Under the pieces are notes generated by a model that saw only the letters and a program-made list of their open reading frames with translations, was not told the origin of the DNA and did no database searches. Position numbers and translations under genes: made by a program. From contig NZ_CP036349.1 of the NCBI RefSeq assembly GCF_007753265.1, positions 4,311,363-4,375,362 on the forward strand: a stretch of 64,000 nucleotides of DNA. The letters run 5' to 3'. Origin of the DNA: Botrimarina mediterranea. Lineage in GTDB: Bacteria > Planctomycetota > Planctomycetia > Pirellulales > Lacipirellulaceae. Shown here one piece after another: positions 18,229 through 26,156 of this stretch (position 1 is its first letter; each line of letters starts with the position of its first letter).

Positions 18229-20370
18229 TCAGCGGCGCGGCTTGGTGAACGCCGACAGGGCAAAAGCCAACAACACCAGCGACGCCGGCTCGGGAACGCT
18301 GACGCTCATCGAGACGTTGGTGGCGCCATAATTGTTCTTCCAGTCGGTGTAGTCGGCCTGTGTGTAGACCGAGCCGAGTCCGTCGCGCCAGACGGTGTAG
18401 TCGGCGGCGTTCACCGTGCCGTCGGCGTTGAAGTCGCCGGCTAGGCCTTCGCCAATGACTTCCAACATCAACGATTCGAGACCGTAGATCACTTCCCACT
18501 GGAAGCCGCCGGGGAGATCAAGCGTCGCGAACTCGCCACCCTGGGCCTCGTAGGTCATGAGCTCGAAGAGAGCGCCCACGGCAGGCGTGAAGCCGTTCAC
18601 GAGCGAGACCGACAATTTGCCGGCGAGGGCGGCGTCGCCGTTGATGACGAGTTGGTCGTAGCCCGTGCCCGCAGTCGTGCCACCCAGCTCGAACTGGAAC
18701 TCCGCGCCACCGCTTGTCGCCAGGCGGCCATCGATCGAAAGTGTTCCGACGCCATTGCCCGGCGCAATGACGCCATCGATGACCTCAACTTGGCCGGTGA
18801 TCGGGCCGCTGCCCGTGCGGATGTCGCCGGCGCCGGTGAGCGTGCCGCCGCGGACATCGATGTACTGGGTGTCGAGCGCCGAGTCCTGTAGTTGCACGAC
18901 GCCGCCGTCGTTGACGGTGACGCCCGAGAAGGTCGTCAACTTGCCGCCGCTGGCGATGCGGACCGTCATCGCGCCCGAGGCGCCGCCGACAGTGACGTCC
19001 CACGCTTGCTGCTCACCGGAGACAACGGCTTCTTTGCCGGCGGCGCCGGTGTTCTGCAGCGTCGCCTTGCTGAGATAAGTCGGCGTCGCTGCGGCGTTCC
19101 ACGACCCGCCGGTGGACCAAGCCGCCGAAGCCGCCGCCGTGGTCCAGTTGAACGCCGTTGTGACGGGGTCGCTGATATAGACGCCCGCGCTCTGCCCCCC
19201 GGCGCCGGCCGAGGGATTGGGATCGATGACGATATTGCGACCCGCCAGCAGGTTCGTGCCGATGATTCCTTCGACAACGTTACCGGGGTCGGCAGGGTTG
19301 GTGACGTCGAGGACCAGCACGGGGACATTATTCGCCGTGATGCTTCCGCCGAGAGCCGGGATGGTGAATTGATCGACAAAGAATCCGGGAACGTCTTGGA
19401 GCGTCCCACCAGAACCGACAATAGAGACCGTGAACTCGGGCGAGTCGGTCGTCACATCAAAACCGAGGAGTAGCGCATTGAACTCGGAGACGACCGTCAC
19501 ACTGGCGCCGGTATCGAAGAAGAACTCCTTGTTGCCAAGGCTCGAACCAGCGTTCGTCGCGCTGGCGTTCATGAACAGCGCGCCCTGAATGATCGTCGGG
19601 ATCGTCGGGTTCTCTTCGGGGTTGTCGATATCGAAATTCTGGATGTTTGGCAGATAAGTCGGCGGTTGCGCGAACGCGGCGCCTGGATTCAATAGCAGCG
19701 GCGCCTTGCGAGTGATGCCGTTGCCGCCGCTGCCTCGTGGCAGGAAGTCGATCGACGGCGTGCGGATGGTTTTCCCTTCCAACTCGAAAACCTGCGGCGC
19801 GTCGTTGCGGATCCGCGTGGCGTACTGGCTCGCGAATGGCAAACCAACGATGTTCGGAAGGTCCGACTCGGGCGGCAGCGTGATGGTCGAGGTATTCGTC
19901 TGCCCGCTCAACGCCGCATGGTTCATCGTCAGCGACGCGCCGGCGCTAGATCGTCCCTGCAAGCCGCCAACGTACAACCCGAACGGATCGTTGATATGGG
20001 CGTCGAGCTGCCCCGTGGCGCCGCCGATCGTGACAACCTCGGTTCCAAAGAACCCGTCGCTCTCCCCGGGATAAGGCCCGTCGAGGTTGAAGTCGTCGTA
20101 AGCCTGCGAGGTCAGCACCGAGAAGCCGGCGCCCGTGTCGAGCAATGCGAGGTCGTAGAACGGATTGCCGTTCGGGCCGAGCATCGTGCCGCTTGGCGAT
20201 GACGAGGCGAACGGGAAGAAGTTGAAGTCCTCGTCGAACTCATCGGTGAGCGCGAGGCCCACCATCGGGAAGAACCCATCGATGGGAACTTGGGCAACGG
20301 CGGCGACGCTGATCGATAGCATCAGTAGCGCGCTCAAGGCGCGTAACGTTCTTAAGCCGCCTTGCCGCAT
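18229..20370 (-). CDS. PEP-CTERM protein with two DTGA aspartic-protease motifs, autotransporter-like repeats and dockerin
   Basis: Exported 713-residue protein. A signal peptide (about 1-27) is followed by a region with two aspartic-protease active-site motifs, LLDTGAGFSVL (near residue 76) and FFDTGASVTVV (near 290), spaced like the two lobes of a pepsin-type enzyme. Next come beta-rich segments like autotransporter passenger repeats (about 410-610), then a dockerin-like GDFNADGTVNAADYTVWRDG, and finally VPEPASLVLLAFALSAF-KPRR, the exosortase sorting tail. Purine-rich AGAGAGAG precedes the ATG. Protease activity is inferred from the two motifs only. Confidence 0.8.
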   Translation of the reverse strand: MRQGGLRTLRALSALLMLSISVAAVAQVPIDGFFPMVGLALTDEFDEDFNFFPFASSSPSGTMLGPNGNPFYDLALLDTGAGFSVLTSQAYDDFNLDGPYPGESDGFFGTEVVTIGGATGQLDAHINDPFGLYVGGLQGRSSAGASLTMNHAALSGQTNTSTITLPPESDLPNIVGLPFASQYATRIRNDAPQVFELEGKTIRTPSIDFLPRGSGGNGITRKAPLLLNPGAAFAQPPTYLPNIQNFDIDNPEENPTIPTIIQGALFMNASATNAGSSLGNKEFFFDTGASVTVVSEFNALLLGFDVTTDSPEFTVSIVGSGGTLQDVPGFFVDQFTIPALGGSITANNVPVLVLDVTNPADPGNVVEGIIGTNLLAGRNIVIDPNPSAGAGGQSAGVYISDPVTTAFNWTTAAASAAWSTGGSWNAAATPTYLSKATLQNTGAAGKEAVVSGEQQAWDVTVGGASGAMTVRIASGGKLTTFSGVTVNDGGVVQLQDSALDTQYIDVRGGTLTGAGDIRTGSGPITGQVEVIDGVIAPGNGVGTLSIDGRLATSGGAEFQFELGGTTAGTGYDQLVINGDAALAGKLSVSLVNGFTPAVGALFELMTYEAQGGEFATLDLPGGFQWEVIYGLESLMLEVIGEGLAGDFNADGTVNAADYTVWRDGLGSVYTQADYTDWKNNYGATNVSMSVSVPEPASLVLLAFALSAFTKPRR

Positions 20371-20422
20371 GTCGCTCTCTCTGTGCCGCTAATTGGGGCC
20401 GCAGGCTCCGGCGAACGCCGAG

Positions 20423-20434
20423 ACTACTAGTAGT
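20423..20434. promoter_or_regulatory. 12-bp perfect palindrome upstream of the aspartic-protease gene
   Basis: ACTACTAGTAGT lies 53 bases upstream of the ATG at 20370, with a second CTACTAG copy about 19 bases further from the gene. It is a candidate operator; no known regulator motif was matched. Confidence 0.3.
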
Positions 20435-20545
20435 AAACCTCTACTAGCAAAGTAGATAGGACCGGCCATACGGTCAACGATTTGGCGCCGCGGCGGCGGG
20501 TTCCCGACGGCCCGAAGGCCGCCGGGAACCCCTTAAATTGCCGCG

Positions 20546-21460
20546 TTATCGCCGACGGACGGTCACGAGACCGATCGCGACGAGCCCCAGCACCGCTCCG
20601 GTCGGTTCCGGAACGGTGATGAAGTCGAACGAGAACGGCGCCGAATCGCCGAACTGCGGCGTGTCGCTCAGATCGACCAGCTTGAAGGTCGCACTGAACG
20701 CCGAGCCGGGCGCCGTCAACTCATCCACGGCGAAGTACGGCGTCAGCGACCAGTCGTCGGTCTCACCGAGCGTCAGCACGTCGCCCACGCTGCCGAAGAG
20801 CGAAGCCCCTGCGGCGTCGGCGATTTCGAGACCTGGCGAGATCGCCGTCAGCTCCAAGCCGATCCGCACGCCATCCACCGAGTTCTTGTAGACCCCGCTG
20901 CTGGCGTTGATGAGGTAATGCACCGGGTGCTTCGCGCCATCGATCGCGGGGTTCGGGTCCTCGAGCGCCGGGTTCGGGTGATCGAGCCCGTCGAACGCCA
21001 TCAGCGAATCCATCGGGGCGATGGTCAAGTGACCAAACTCCTGTTCGATGGAATCATTGGGGAGTGCGGCAGGGCCCATCCCCGAGACCAATTTGCCAGC
21101 GAAGACGCCAACGCCAGGCAGAAGAGCGAGGCCGTCATCAAGGTAGTGAGGCTCCGGAACACGATCATTGGTGCTGAGCGCCTCGACAGGGCTTTCAGCG
21201 GGACCCGTATAGCTATAGGAACCGATGCGATGGAAGTGGTTGTTCCAAGGCGTTTCGGCGTAGGTGTGCGTCAGCATAAACGTCAGCCGCTGGTAGTTCG
21301 GATTCGGCTGGCCGAGGTAAGTCCCAAAGGTGACATTCGGCGCGTTGTCGTATGTAACGTGGTACAAGCCGACGCCCGGCTCTGGCGCGGCGAGCGCCGA
21401 CGCGCAGGTCGCCAAGAGGATCGCAATCGCAACACAGGTGCGGATTTGATTAGCAGTCAT
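20546..21460 (-). CDS. PEP-CTERM protein resembling the All3515 (Zur-repressed) family
   Basis: Exported protein of 304 residues: signal peptide to about residue 25 (CASALA), mature start near APEPGVGLYHVTYD, and PEP-CTERM tail VPEPTGAVLGLVAIGLVTVRRR shortened here to its PEP and RRR ends. The N-terminal domain has GQPNPNYQRLTFMLTH and NHFHRIGSYSYTG, a His-rich pattern I associate from memory with cyanobacterial All3515-type proteins repressed by Zur. The ATG at 21460 was chosen because AAAGAGAGA lies just before it and it begins the signal peptide; upstream in-frame sequence is not signal-like. A zinc-related role is inference. Confidence 0.72.
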   Translation of the reverse strand: MTANQIRTCVAIAILLATCASALAAPEPGVGLYHVTYDNAPNVTFGTYLGQPNPNYQRLTFMLTHTYAETPWNNHFHRIGSYSYTGPAESPVEALSTNDRVPEPHYLDDGLALLPGVGVFAGKLVSGMGPAALPNDSIEQEFGHLTIAPMDSLMAFDGLDHPNPALEDPNPAIDGAKHPVHYLINASSGVYKNSVDGVRIGLELTAISPGLEIADAAGASLFGSVGDVLTLGETDDWSLTPYFAVDELTAPGSAFSATFKLVDLSDTPQFGDSAPFSFDFITVPEPTGAVLGLVAIGLVTVRRR

Positions 21461-21625
21461 TCTCTCTTTCTTGGTTGATTGATATCGAATGTTGGAAGAC
21501 GTGTCGCTAGTCCTTGGGCGCAGCCTCTTCACAAAGAGAAGGCGAGACCCAAGGGGCAGAATCTCCGGCTGTCCGTCGAAAGTGCGGACATGGAAGGCGC
21601 TCATGAGACGGAGCGCCGTGCCGGT

Positions 21626-22003
21626 TTAGATCAACCAACCAAGAGGGGGCCCGCGCGGAGCGGGCCAGGTGGCGGCGAATGCATGCAGCCGAGGCCGGGC
21701 CTCAGGTCGCCGTGTCGCCGGCAGAGAGGGAGCGCGAACAACTTCAGGCGTGGGTACGCGGACGAAGCGGTATTGCGATAGCAGGTCGCAAAGAGCACAA
21801 CGCTCGGCCGACTCGAAAGCCGGCGCATCGGGCCGGTCGGCTGCCTTGACGATAGGCGTCGCGCAGCTGGATGTACATCCAAACCAAGCGTGAAACCCCA
21901 GACCAATCGACGACAACAACCCCGCCGTGGTGAGCGTCAAGACGCTCACCACAAGGTGCAGTCGGCGCTCTCGCGCCAGCGGGTTGTTGAAAGCCGGTGA
22001 CAT
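21626..22003 (-). CDS. Small single-pass membrane protein with CxxC-DLL motif
   Basis: Unrecognised 125-residue protein. One hydrophobic segment (about residues 16-40) is followed by GCTSSC and then RCALCDLLSQYRFVRVP. The same CxxC-x-LL-x-Q pattern recurs in the protein at 25026-25481 (CDVCRLLAQL). The C-terminal 35 residues are Pro/Arg-rich and may be unstructured. It starts 21 bases after the stop of the upstream PEP-CTERM gene, so it is probably in the same transcript. A periplasmic metal- or thiol-related role is a guess. Confidence 0.6.
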   Translation of the reverse strand: MSPAFNNPLARERRLHLVVSVLTLTTAGLLSSIGLGFHAWFGCTSSCATPIVKAADRPDAPAFESAERCALCDLLSQYRFVRVPTPEVVRAPSLPATRRPEARPRLHAFAATWPAPRGPPLGWLI

Positions 22004-22024
22004 GGTGTTCTTTGGTGCGTTTCC

Positions 22025-22921
22025 TTAGCGACGGCGGAGTAGGCCTGCGAAGATCGCAGCGAGCGCGAAGGCCGACGGCTCGGGGATCGAGACCGTTGCG
22101 GGCGGCGTCGCCACGGCGCCGTAGTTTTCGCTCCACTGCGAATAAGCGCCCGCCGTGAAGAGGTTGCGCTCGTTGTCGCGGTAGACGGTGTAGTCGGCGG
22201 CGTTGACGACGCCGTCGTTGTTGAAGTCGCCCGGCAGCCCCCCGCCGACGAGCGAATCGAGCCGGTCGTTCACCCACGGGATCGCGACCTGCGCTTGCTT
22301 CAGGGCGTCGGAGTCCGGCGTCCCCCAGACCAGAAAAAACGGGGCCGATGTTTCCAGGCCATCGATACTCAGCTGCATCGAAATCAGGTAGTAACCACTG
22401 AGGGGGAGCGTCGTAATATCGCCGTCGCCGTTGTCATCGAGGAAGAAGAAGCGGTGCTGGTGCAAAGCGCCCGAAGAGCTGGTGATCCCGATCGAAGCGC
22501 CCGGAACGAGCGTGTCGCCGCCGTCGGCCGAAGCGGAACCGTTGCCGCCATATAGCGATAGCGAGTAGTCGGGGGTCGGCGTTGCGCCAAAGTTCGCCGA
22601 CTCGCCTTGCCCATCCCAATAGAGGAGCGTTGACGTGTAGCCGCTCGCGGTCATCGGTAAGAAGTCCCACGACAGCGTCTCGCCGCCGGGAAGCGCGGCG
22701 CCCGTCGAGAGGGCGGTGAATCCCGGGTTGTTCACCGAGTAATAGATAGCGTCGAAACGCCCGCCAAAGACTCGGTTGGCAAGAATGGCGCTTTGCTCGT
22801 AACTGTATTCGCCAACGCCGACCTGCCCGGCATCATCGAACGGGTAGATATCGGAGTGCTGGGCCAGCACCGGCGAGGCGAGCCACACCGCCCCGAGTAG
22901 GGCAATCAAGTTTCGTTTCAT
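22025..22921 (-). CDS. PEP-CTERM 'HSDI' protein with dockerin-like module
   Basis: Exported protein of 298 residues with no recognised function. The signal peptide ends at PVLAQ, and the mature part starts HSDIYPFDDAGQVGVG. The middle region contains PGFTALSTGAALPGGETLSW and a LHQHRFFFLDDNGDGD segment. A dockerin-like GDFNNDGVVNAADYTVYRD (about 232-250) and the tail IPEPSAFALAAIFAGLLRRR follow. It is related to the protein at 23001 (shared HSDI start, GGQV-VG, PGF motif and F-x-VW near the end). The ATG at 22921 is used; the frame also has a TTG three codons earlier. Confidence 0.75.
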   Translation of the reverse strand: MKRNLIALLGAVWLASPVLAQHSDIYPFDDAGQVGVGEYSYEQSAILANRVFGGRFDAIYYSVNNPGFTALSTGAALPGGETLSWDFLPMTASGYTSTLLYWDGQGESANFGATPTPDYSLSLYGGNGSASADGGDTLVPGASIGITSSSGALHQHRFFFLDDNGDGDITTLPLSGYYLISMQLSIDGLETSAPFFLVWGTPDSDALKQAQVAIPWVNDRLDSLVGGGLPGDFNNDGVVNAADYTVYRDNERNLFTAGAYSQWSENYGAVATPPATVSIPEPSAFALAAIFAGLLRRR

Positions 22922-22956
22922 GATCCGCAACCCATAGGACTTCGTTCATCAAAGAG

Positions 22957-22989
22957 CGCCGCGTGCTCGGCCAATCCGAGCACGCGGCG
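22957..22989 (-). terminator. Perfect 14-bp stem hairpin between the two HSDI genes
   Basis: CGCCGCGTGCTCGG and its exact complement flank the loop CCAAT, 11 bases after the stop of the upstream gene. The stem is very strong but no T run follows, so attenuation or mRNA 3'-end protection is as likely as termination. Confidence 0.6.
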
Positions 22990-23000
22990 AAGCGATTGCC

Positions 23001-23798
23001 TCAACGACGACGCATCACGCCGCCGAGGCTTGCCGCCAACATCGCGAGCAACGCGGTCGAAGGCTCGGGGATCGCGCCGACATACTCGACCGCTTCCTCG
23101 AAGAACGCAAAGTTCACGCCGCCGACGATCGGCTCGGGGCCGCCCTCTTCGTAAGCCTCGAGCGCGCCCTCGAGTTGCTCCGCCGTCTCGTCATCCACCA
23201 GCACGCTGTTCGCAAGCCACACCATGTAGAACGGGTCGCTGTCGGCGAGACCCGCCACCGAGACCACGGGGCTCACGAGATAAACGCCGTCCGCGGCGCC
23301 GCCGGTCAGGCCGAACAACGGGTGATCATCCACCGCCCCGGTCGCGTCGGTCGAAGCGAACGACGCCGGACCGAACGCGAAGCTCACGCCCGGCTGCGTC
23401 GCCGACAGCGGCTGGAAGTCCACTTCGCCCGTGCCGTCCCAGTAATACGCCAAGTCATTCGCGGCGCCGATCGAGAATGAAGACAACGACAAGGCGATGT
23501 CGGCGTTGGCCGGCAGATCTTCTCCCTCGGGCAGACCGGGCGCTGAGAAGAAGCCCGGCTCGGTGCGCTCGAAGTCGTAACCGAACGGCGGCGTCGGCAT
23601 CGTCGGATTCAGAAACACGCCTTCGAAGACTTTCTCGTCGAGGTGATAGAACGGCCCGCCCTCTTCGCCCGACAGATCCTCGGCGGCGCCGACGACAACT
23701 TGGCCGCCGTCGGCACGGAGTAGGATGTCGCTGTGAGCCGCCGCGTCCGCGGTGAGGCAAGCGAGGCCGGTCAGGAGAAAGGCTTTGGTGAATCGCAT
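23001..23798 (-). CDS. PEP-CTERM 'HSDI' protein
   Basis: Exported protein of 265 residues. The signal peptide MRFTKAFLLTGLACL ends at ADAAA, and by the A-x-A rule the mature N-terminus is His in HSDILLRADGGQVVVG. Further shared features with the paralogue at 22025 are TEPGFFSAPGLPEGEDL and DPFYMVWL. It lacks the dockerin. The tail IPEPSTALLAMLAASLGG-MRRR is the exosortase signal. The ATG at 23798 gives the cleanest signal peptide; 23807 is an alternative. A free N-terminal His is a metal ligand in some secreted copper proteins, so metal binding is possible but unproven. Confidence 0.75.
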   Translation of the reverse strand: MRFTKAFLLTGLACLTADAAAHSDILLRADGGQVVVGAAEDLSGEEGGPFYHLDEKVFEGVFLNPTMPTPPFGYDFERTEPGFFSAPGLPEGEDLPANADIALSLSSFSIGAANDLAYYWDGTGEVDFQPLSATQPGVSFAFGPASFASTDATGAVDDHPLFGLTGGAADGVYLVSPVVSVAGLADSDPFYMVWLANSVLVDDETAEQLEGALEAYEEGGPEPIVGGVNFAFFEEAVEYVGAIPEPSTALLAMLAASLGGVMRRR

Positions 23799-23885
23799 GG
23801 TTAGCATCTCTAATTCTTGGGTAAGTGCAAAAAGCGACCCGCAGGACGACCTACAGGTCGCCCCGGATGAATGAACGCCGCGCAT

Positions 23886-23916
23886 CCACTGCGGCGATAA
23901 TTAACAGCGCCAGTGG
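23886..23916 (-). terminator. Hairpin directly after the His-rich DUF1559 gene
   Basis: CCACTG and CAGTGG, extended by GCGC/GCG pairing, enclose an AT-rich loop (ATAATTAACA). It begins at the base after the stop codon at 23917. It may terminate or attenuate transcription into the next gene. Confidence 0.5.
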
Positions 23917-24816
23917 TTAACGAAACTCAGGAGGGATCGCGAAATTGAACCCCTCGTCGCACCACTCGCCGATCTGGTCCGCCGAAATCGCCTCGACGTG
24001 ACCATCGACATACAGATAGTTCGCCGTGTTCCCCTGGTGCCGGTCGACGACCAGCTCGGCCGTCACCGCATGCCAGACCTCTCTCTGCCCCGGGCCATTC
24101 GCCGCTAGGTTCTCTTCGCTGAACCAGTCGTACGAATGCACATGGTCGTAATGGACCGCCAGCGAGAACTCCGACGCCTCGACCGCCAGCAGCGTGCCGT
24201 GCGTCTCCTGCAAGCGGTTGATGTTATCGACCTTGCCGTACTGCTCCGCGTTGTGGGCCGCAATCACCGGCGGCGGCGCGCCGACCGGTGGCTTGTCCTT
24301 ACGACTCAAGAACCCATTCAGCGCGTAGCTGGTGTCGATCACCCGCACTTCGACATTCGGATCGAGCGAGCCGGTCGCCTTCGCACGGTCGTACTCGTCA
24401 CGCGTCATCACCAGAGCGGTCTCGATCACGTTGCCGTCCGCGTCCTTACGGCTCACCATCGATTGCTCGATACGGGCGTGGTGCTCGGGGCAGAGACGGA
24501 TCGAATCGACCCCCTCGAGGTACGGCGCGAGCGTCCGGATCCAGGAGATGTCGCGTTCGTCCTCGTGCTCGTCTTCCTCTTCCTCCTCTTCATGCCCGTG
24601 CTCATGGCCCGAGATGAAGGGAAACTGCCCGCGGTGCACGCCGACGTAGCCATGCACGGCGAGGCCGATCTGCCGGAGGTTGTTCGCACACTGGCTGCGT
24701 CGCGCGGTGGCCCGGGCCGCCTGGATGGCGGGCAGGAGCATCGCGACGAGCACCCCGATGATGGCGATCACCACCAGCAGCTCGACAAGAGTGAAACCGC
24801 TACGCTTGAGAGACAT
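23917..24816 (-). CDS. DUF1559 pilin-like protein with His/Glu/Asp-rich metal-binding insert
   Basis: Type IV pilin-like (pseudopilin) protein of 299 residues. The N-terminus [18 protein letters not shown] is the prepilin signal with Glu at +5, followed by the [17 protein letters not shown] helix of DUF1559. Unusually, residues about 69-89 form a His/Glu/Asp run ([17 protein letters not shown]), and further His pairs occur ([19 protein letters not shown]). The C-terminal YLYVDGHVE replaces the usual H-x9-DG region. The acidic His run suggests zinc or nickel binding. It lies among exported metal-type proteins, which supports this, but no substrate is proven. Confidence 0.82.
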   Translation of the reverse strand: MSLKRSGFTLVELLVVIAIIGVLVAMLLPAIQAARATARRSQCANNLRQIGLAVHGYVGVHRGQFPFISGHEHGHEEEEEEDEHEDERDISWIRTLAPYLEGVDSIRLCPEHHARIEQSMVSRKDADGNVIETALVMTRDEYDRAKATGSLDPNVEVRVIDTSYALNGFLSRKDKPPVGAPPPVIAAHNAEQYGKVDNINRLQETHGTLLAVEASEFSLAVHYDHVHSYDWFSEENLAANGPGQREVWHAVTAELVVDRHQGNTANYLYVDGHVEAISADQIGEWCDEGFNFAIPPEFR

Positions 24817-25025
24817 AATGCGGCCTTGCAGGACACGCTGAGAACGCCGGGTTTCGCGCCGAACCGCCCTAGCGAGCCAACACGGCGCGCGGGGGCGACT
24901 GGAACGATCAACCGGGCTTGCCTACCAACGCCGTGCTGATGCGTAACGTGGTCAGGCGAGAGAGGAACACGGCGAAACACCCTGCGCGCGGCGATGCGCT
25001 GGGGGGCTTCGACGTGACGATCGCA

Positions 25026-25481
25026 CTAGGCGATCGGCGGGCCGCGAGCGCTGGTCGCGGGGAGAACGAGCGAGGGCGCTTTGGGGTCCGACTCGGGGGG
25101 CGCCATCGCGGCGGCCCAGATCACCTGGGCGGGGACTTCGACGGTCGCGGTCGCCGTCTTCAGCTGGGCCAGCAGGCGGCAGACATCGCAGTCGCTGTCA
25201 TGGGGCTGCGGCGATTCCGTGGGGCACGAACCGCACGGCGCAATACCCGTGGACTCAGCTCCCAGGGCCTCGTTACAGCCGCCCTCGTGGTGGCAGAAGA
25301 GGCAATCGCCAGCAACCGACTGGCACTCCACCGATTGGCAGCAAACGGCGTCACAACAGCCGCTCAAGCAGGCAAACCGGTGCAGCCCATCGCCGACCGC
25401 CGCCAAGAAGACATACCCCACCGCGAGCGCAGCCGCCAACGCCCGTAAGGCGAAGCGACGGCGAGCAGTACGAGAGGACAT
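25026..25481 (-). CDS. Cys-rich single-pass membrane protein
   Basis: Unrecognised 151-residue protein. An Arg-rich N-terminus and hydrophobic segment (about residues 13-30) are followed by a dense Cys/His region, CLSGCCDAVCCQSVECQ, CLFCHHEGGC and CGSCP. It then has CDVCRLLAQL, the motif shared with the 21626 protein, and an Ala/Pro-rich tail. The pattern suggests a periplasmic or surface metal-binding protein. The start at 25481 was preferred to 25574 because it begins the membrane segment. It heads the minus-strand block of exported proteins. Confidence 0.6.
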   Translation of the reverse strand: MSSRTARRRFALRALAAALAVGYVFLAAVGDGLHRFACLSGCCDAVCCQSVECQSVAGDCLFCHHEGGCNEALGAESTGIAPCGSCPTESPQPHDSDCDVCRLLAQLKTATATVEVPAQVIWAAAMAPPESDPKAPSLVLPATSARGPPIA

Positions 25482-25702
25482 CGACGGGCCGTAGTAGTCC
25501 GGGGCAGCCATCCGGCAAGAACCCGGCCGGCAGAGGCGCCAGCCGTTATTAGCGTCAACATAGACGCCCCCCAAAGTCCGGGCAACCGAAAAAGCCGAGC
25601 AGAAAAGTCCGAAAGTGTGCCCCGGCGAACCTTCTCGCCCCCCTTCCCGTCCTCAGAGCGAGCCGATAAATTACGGAGCTCAGGGGCAAGCCCCCTGCAG
25701 CC

Positions 25703-25775
25703 GCTCCCTTAGCTCAATCGGCAGAGCAATTGACTCTTAATCAATGGGTTCTAGGTTCGAGTCCTAGAGGGAGCA
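25703..25775 (+). tRNA. tRNA-Lys (anticodon CTT)
   Basis: A 73-base cloverleaf. The acceptor stem GCTCCCT pairs fully with AGGGAGC. The anticodon stem ATTGA/TCAAT has loop CTCTTAA, placing CTT at 34-36 (reads AAG). The T-loop GGTTCGAGTCC is standard and the discriminator is A. The encoded 3' end reads CCT, so CCA is added after transcription. A strong terminator follows at once. Confidence 0.97.
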
Positions 25776-25782
25776 CCTCAGA

Positions 25783-25811
25783 GGCCGGCGTCTAACGCCG
25801 GCCTTTTTTTT
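25783..25811 (+). terminator. Rho-independent terminator of tRNA-Lys
   Basis: GGCCGGCG and CGCCGGCC form a perfect 8-bp stem with loop TCTAA, followed by eight T residues. This is the clearest intrinsic terminator in the window. Confidence 0.95.
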
Positions 25812-26156
25812 GGTCGTAACGACTTATGTCGTGTTGGTGAAGCGACGTCTGCGGCTATCGGCAGCCTGAGATCTGGTTCAACGGAGCGGACTCGCGGCAT
25901 TGGCGCGAGTGTCCGTCGGCCAAGGCAAGGGGATCGTTGGGCCTGCGGTGCGAATGGCTACCGACGTGGGAGACTTGAACTGGCCAGCCTCGAACTCGAC
26001 CCGCAGTTCACTGAGATTGGGCTTGCCTGGATCGAAATAGAGATGGCATGGGCTGAAAAGGGGGAAAACAATAACGCCCTAGGCGGGCTGGGCCGCCTAG
26101 GGCATCGTTCCACCCCGCGACGCCGCGGAAAGTTGTGCGGGTGGCGCCAAATGCTG
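25812..26156. other. 345-base interval without a convincing gene
   Basis: No frame has coding character. Apart from the terminator hairpin at 26076 I see no repeat or RNA gene. Both neighbouring genes end towards it. Confidence 0.5.
26076..26103 (-). terminator. Terminator hairpin after the repeat-rich PEP-CTERM gene
   Basis: GCCCTAGGCGG and its exact complement flank a six-base loop. Read on the minus strand it is followed by GTTATTGTTTTCCCCCTTTT, a T-rich tract. It lies about 50 bases after the stop at 26157. Confidence 0.75.

Noticed and set aside
20371-25600. Zur-box search upstream of the metal-type genes
   Set aside because: No convincing shared AT-rich palindrome was found by eye; only weak GTTATTAGC-like matches occur, so no operator is claimed.
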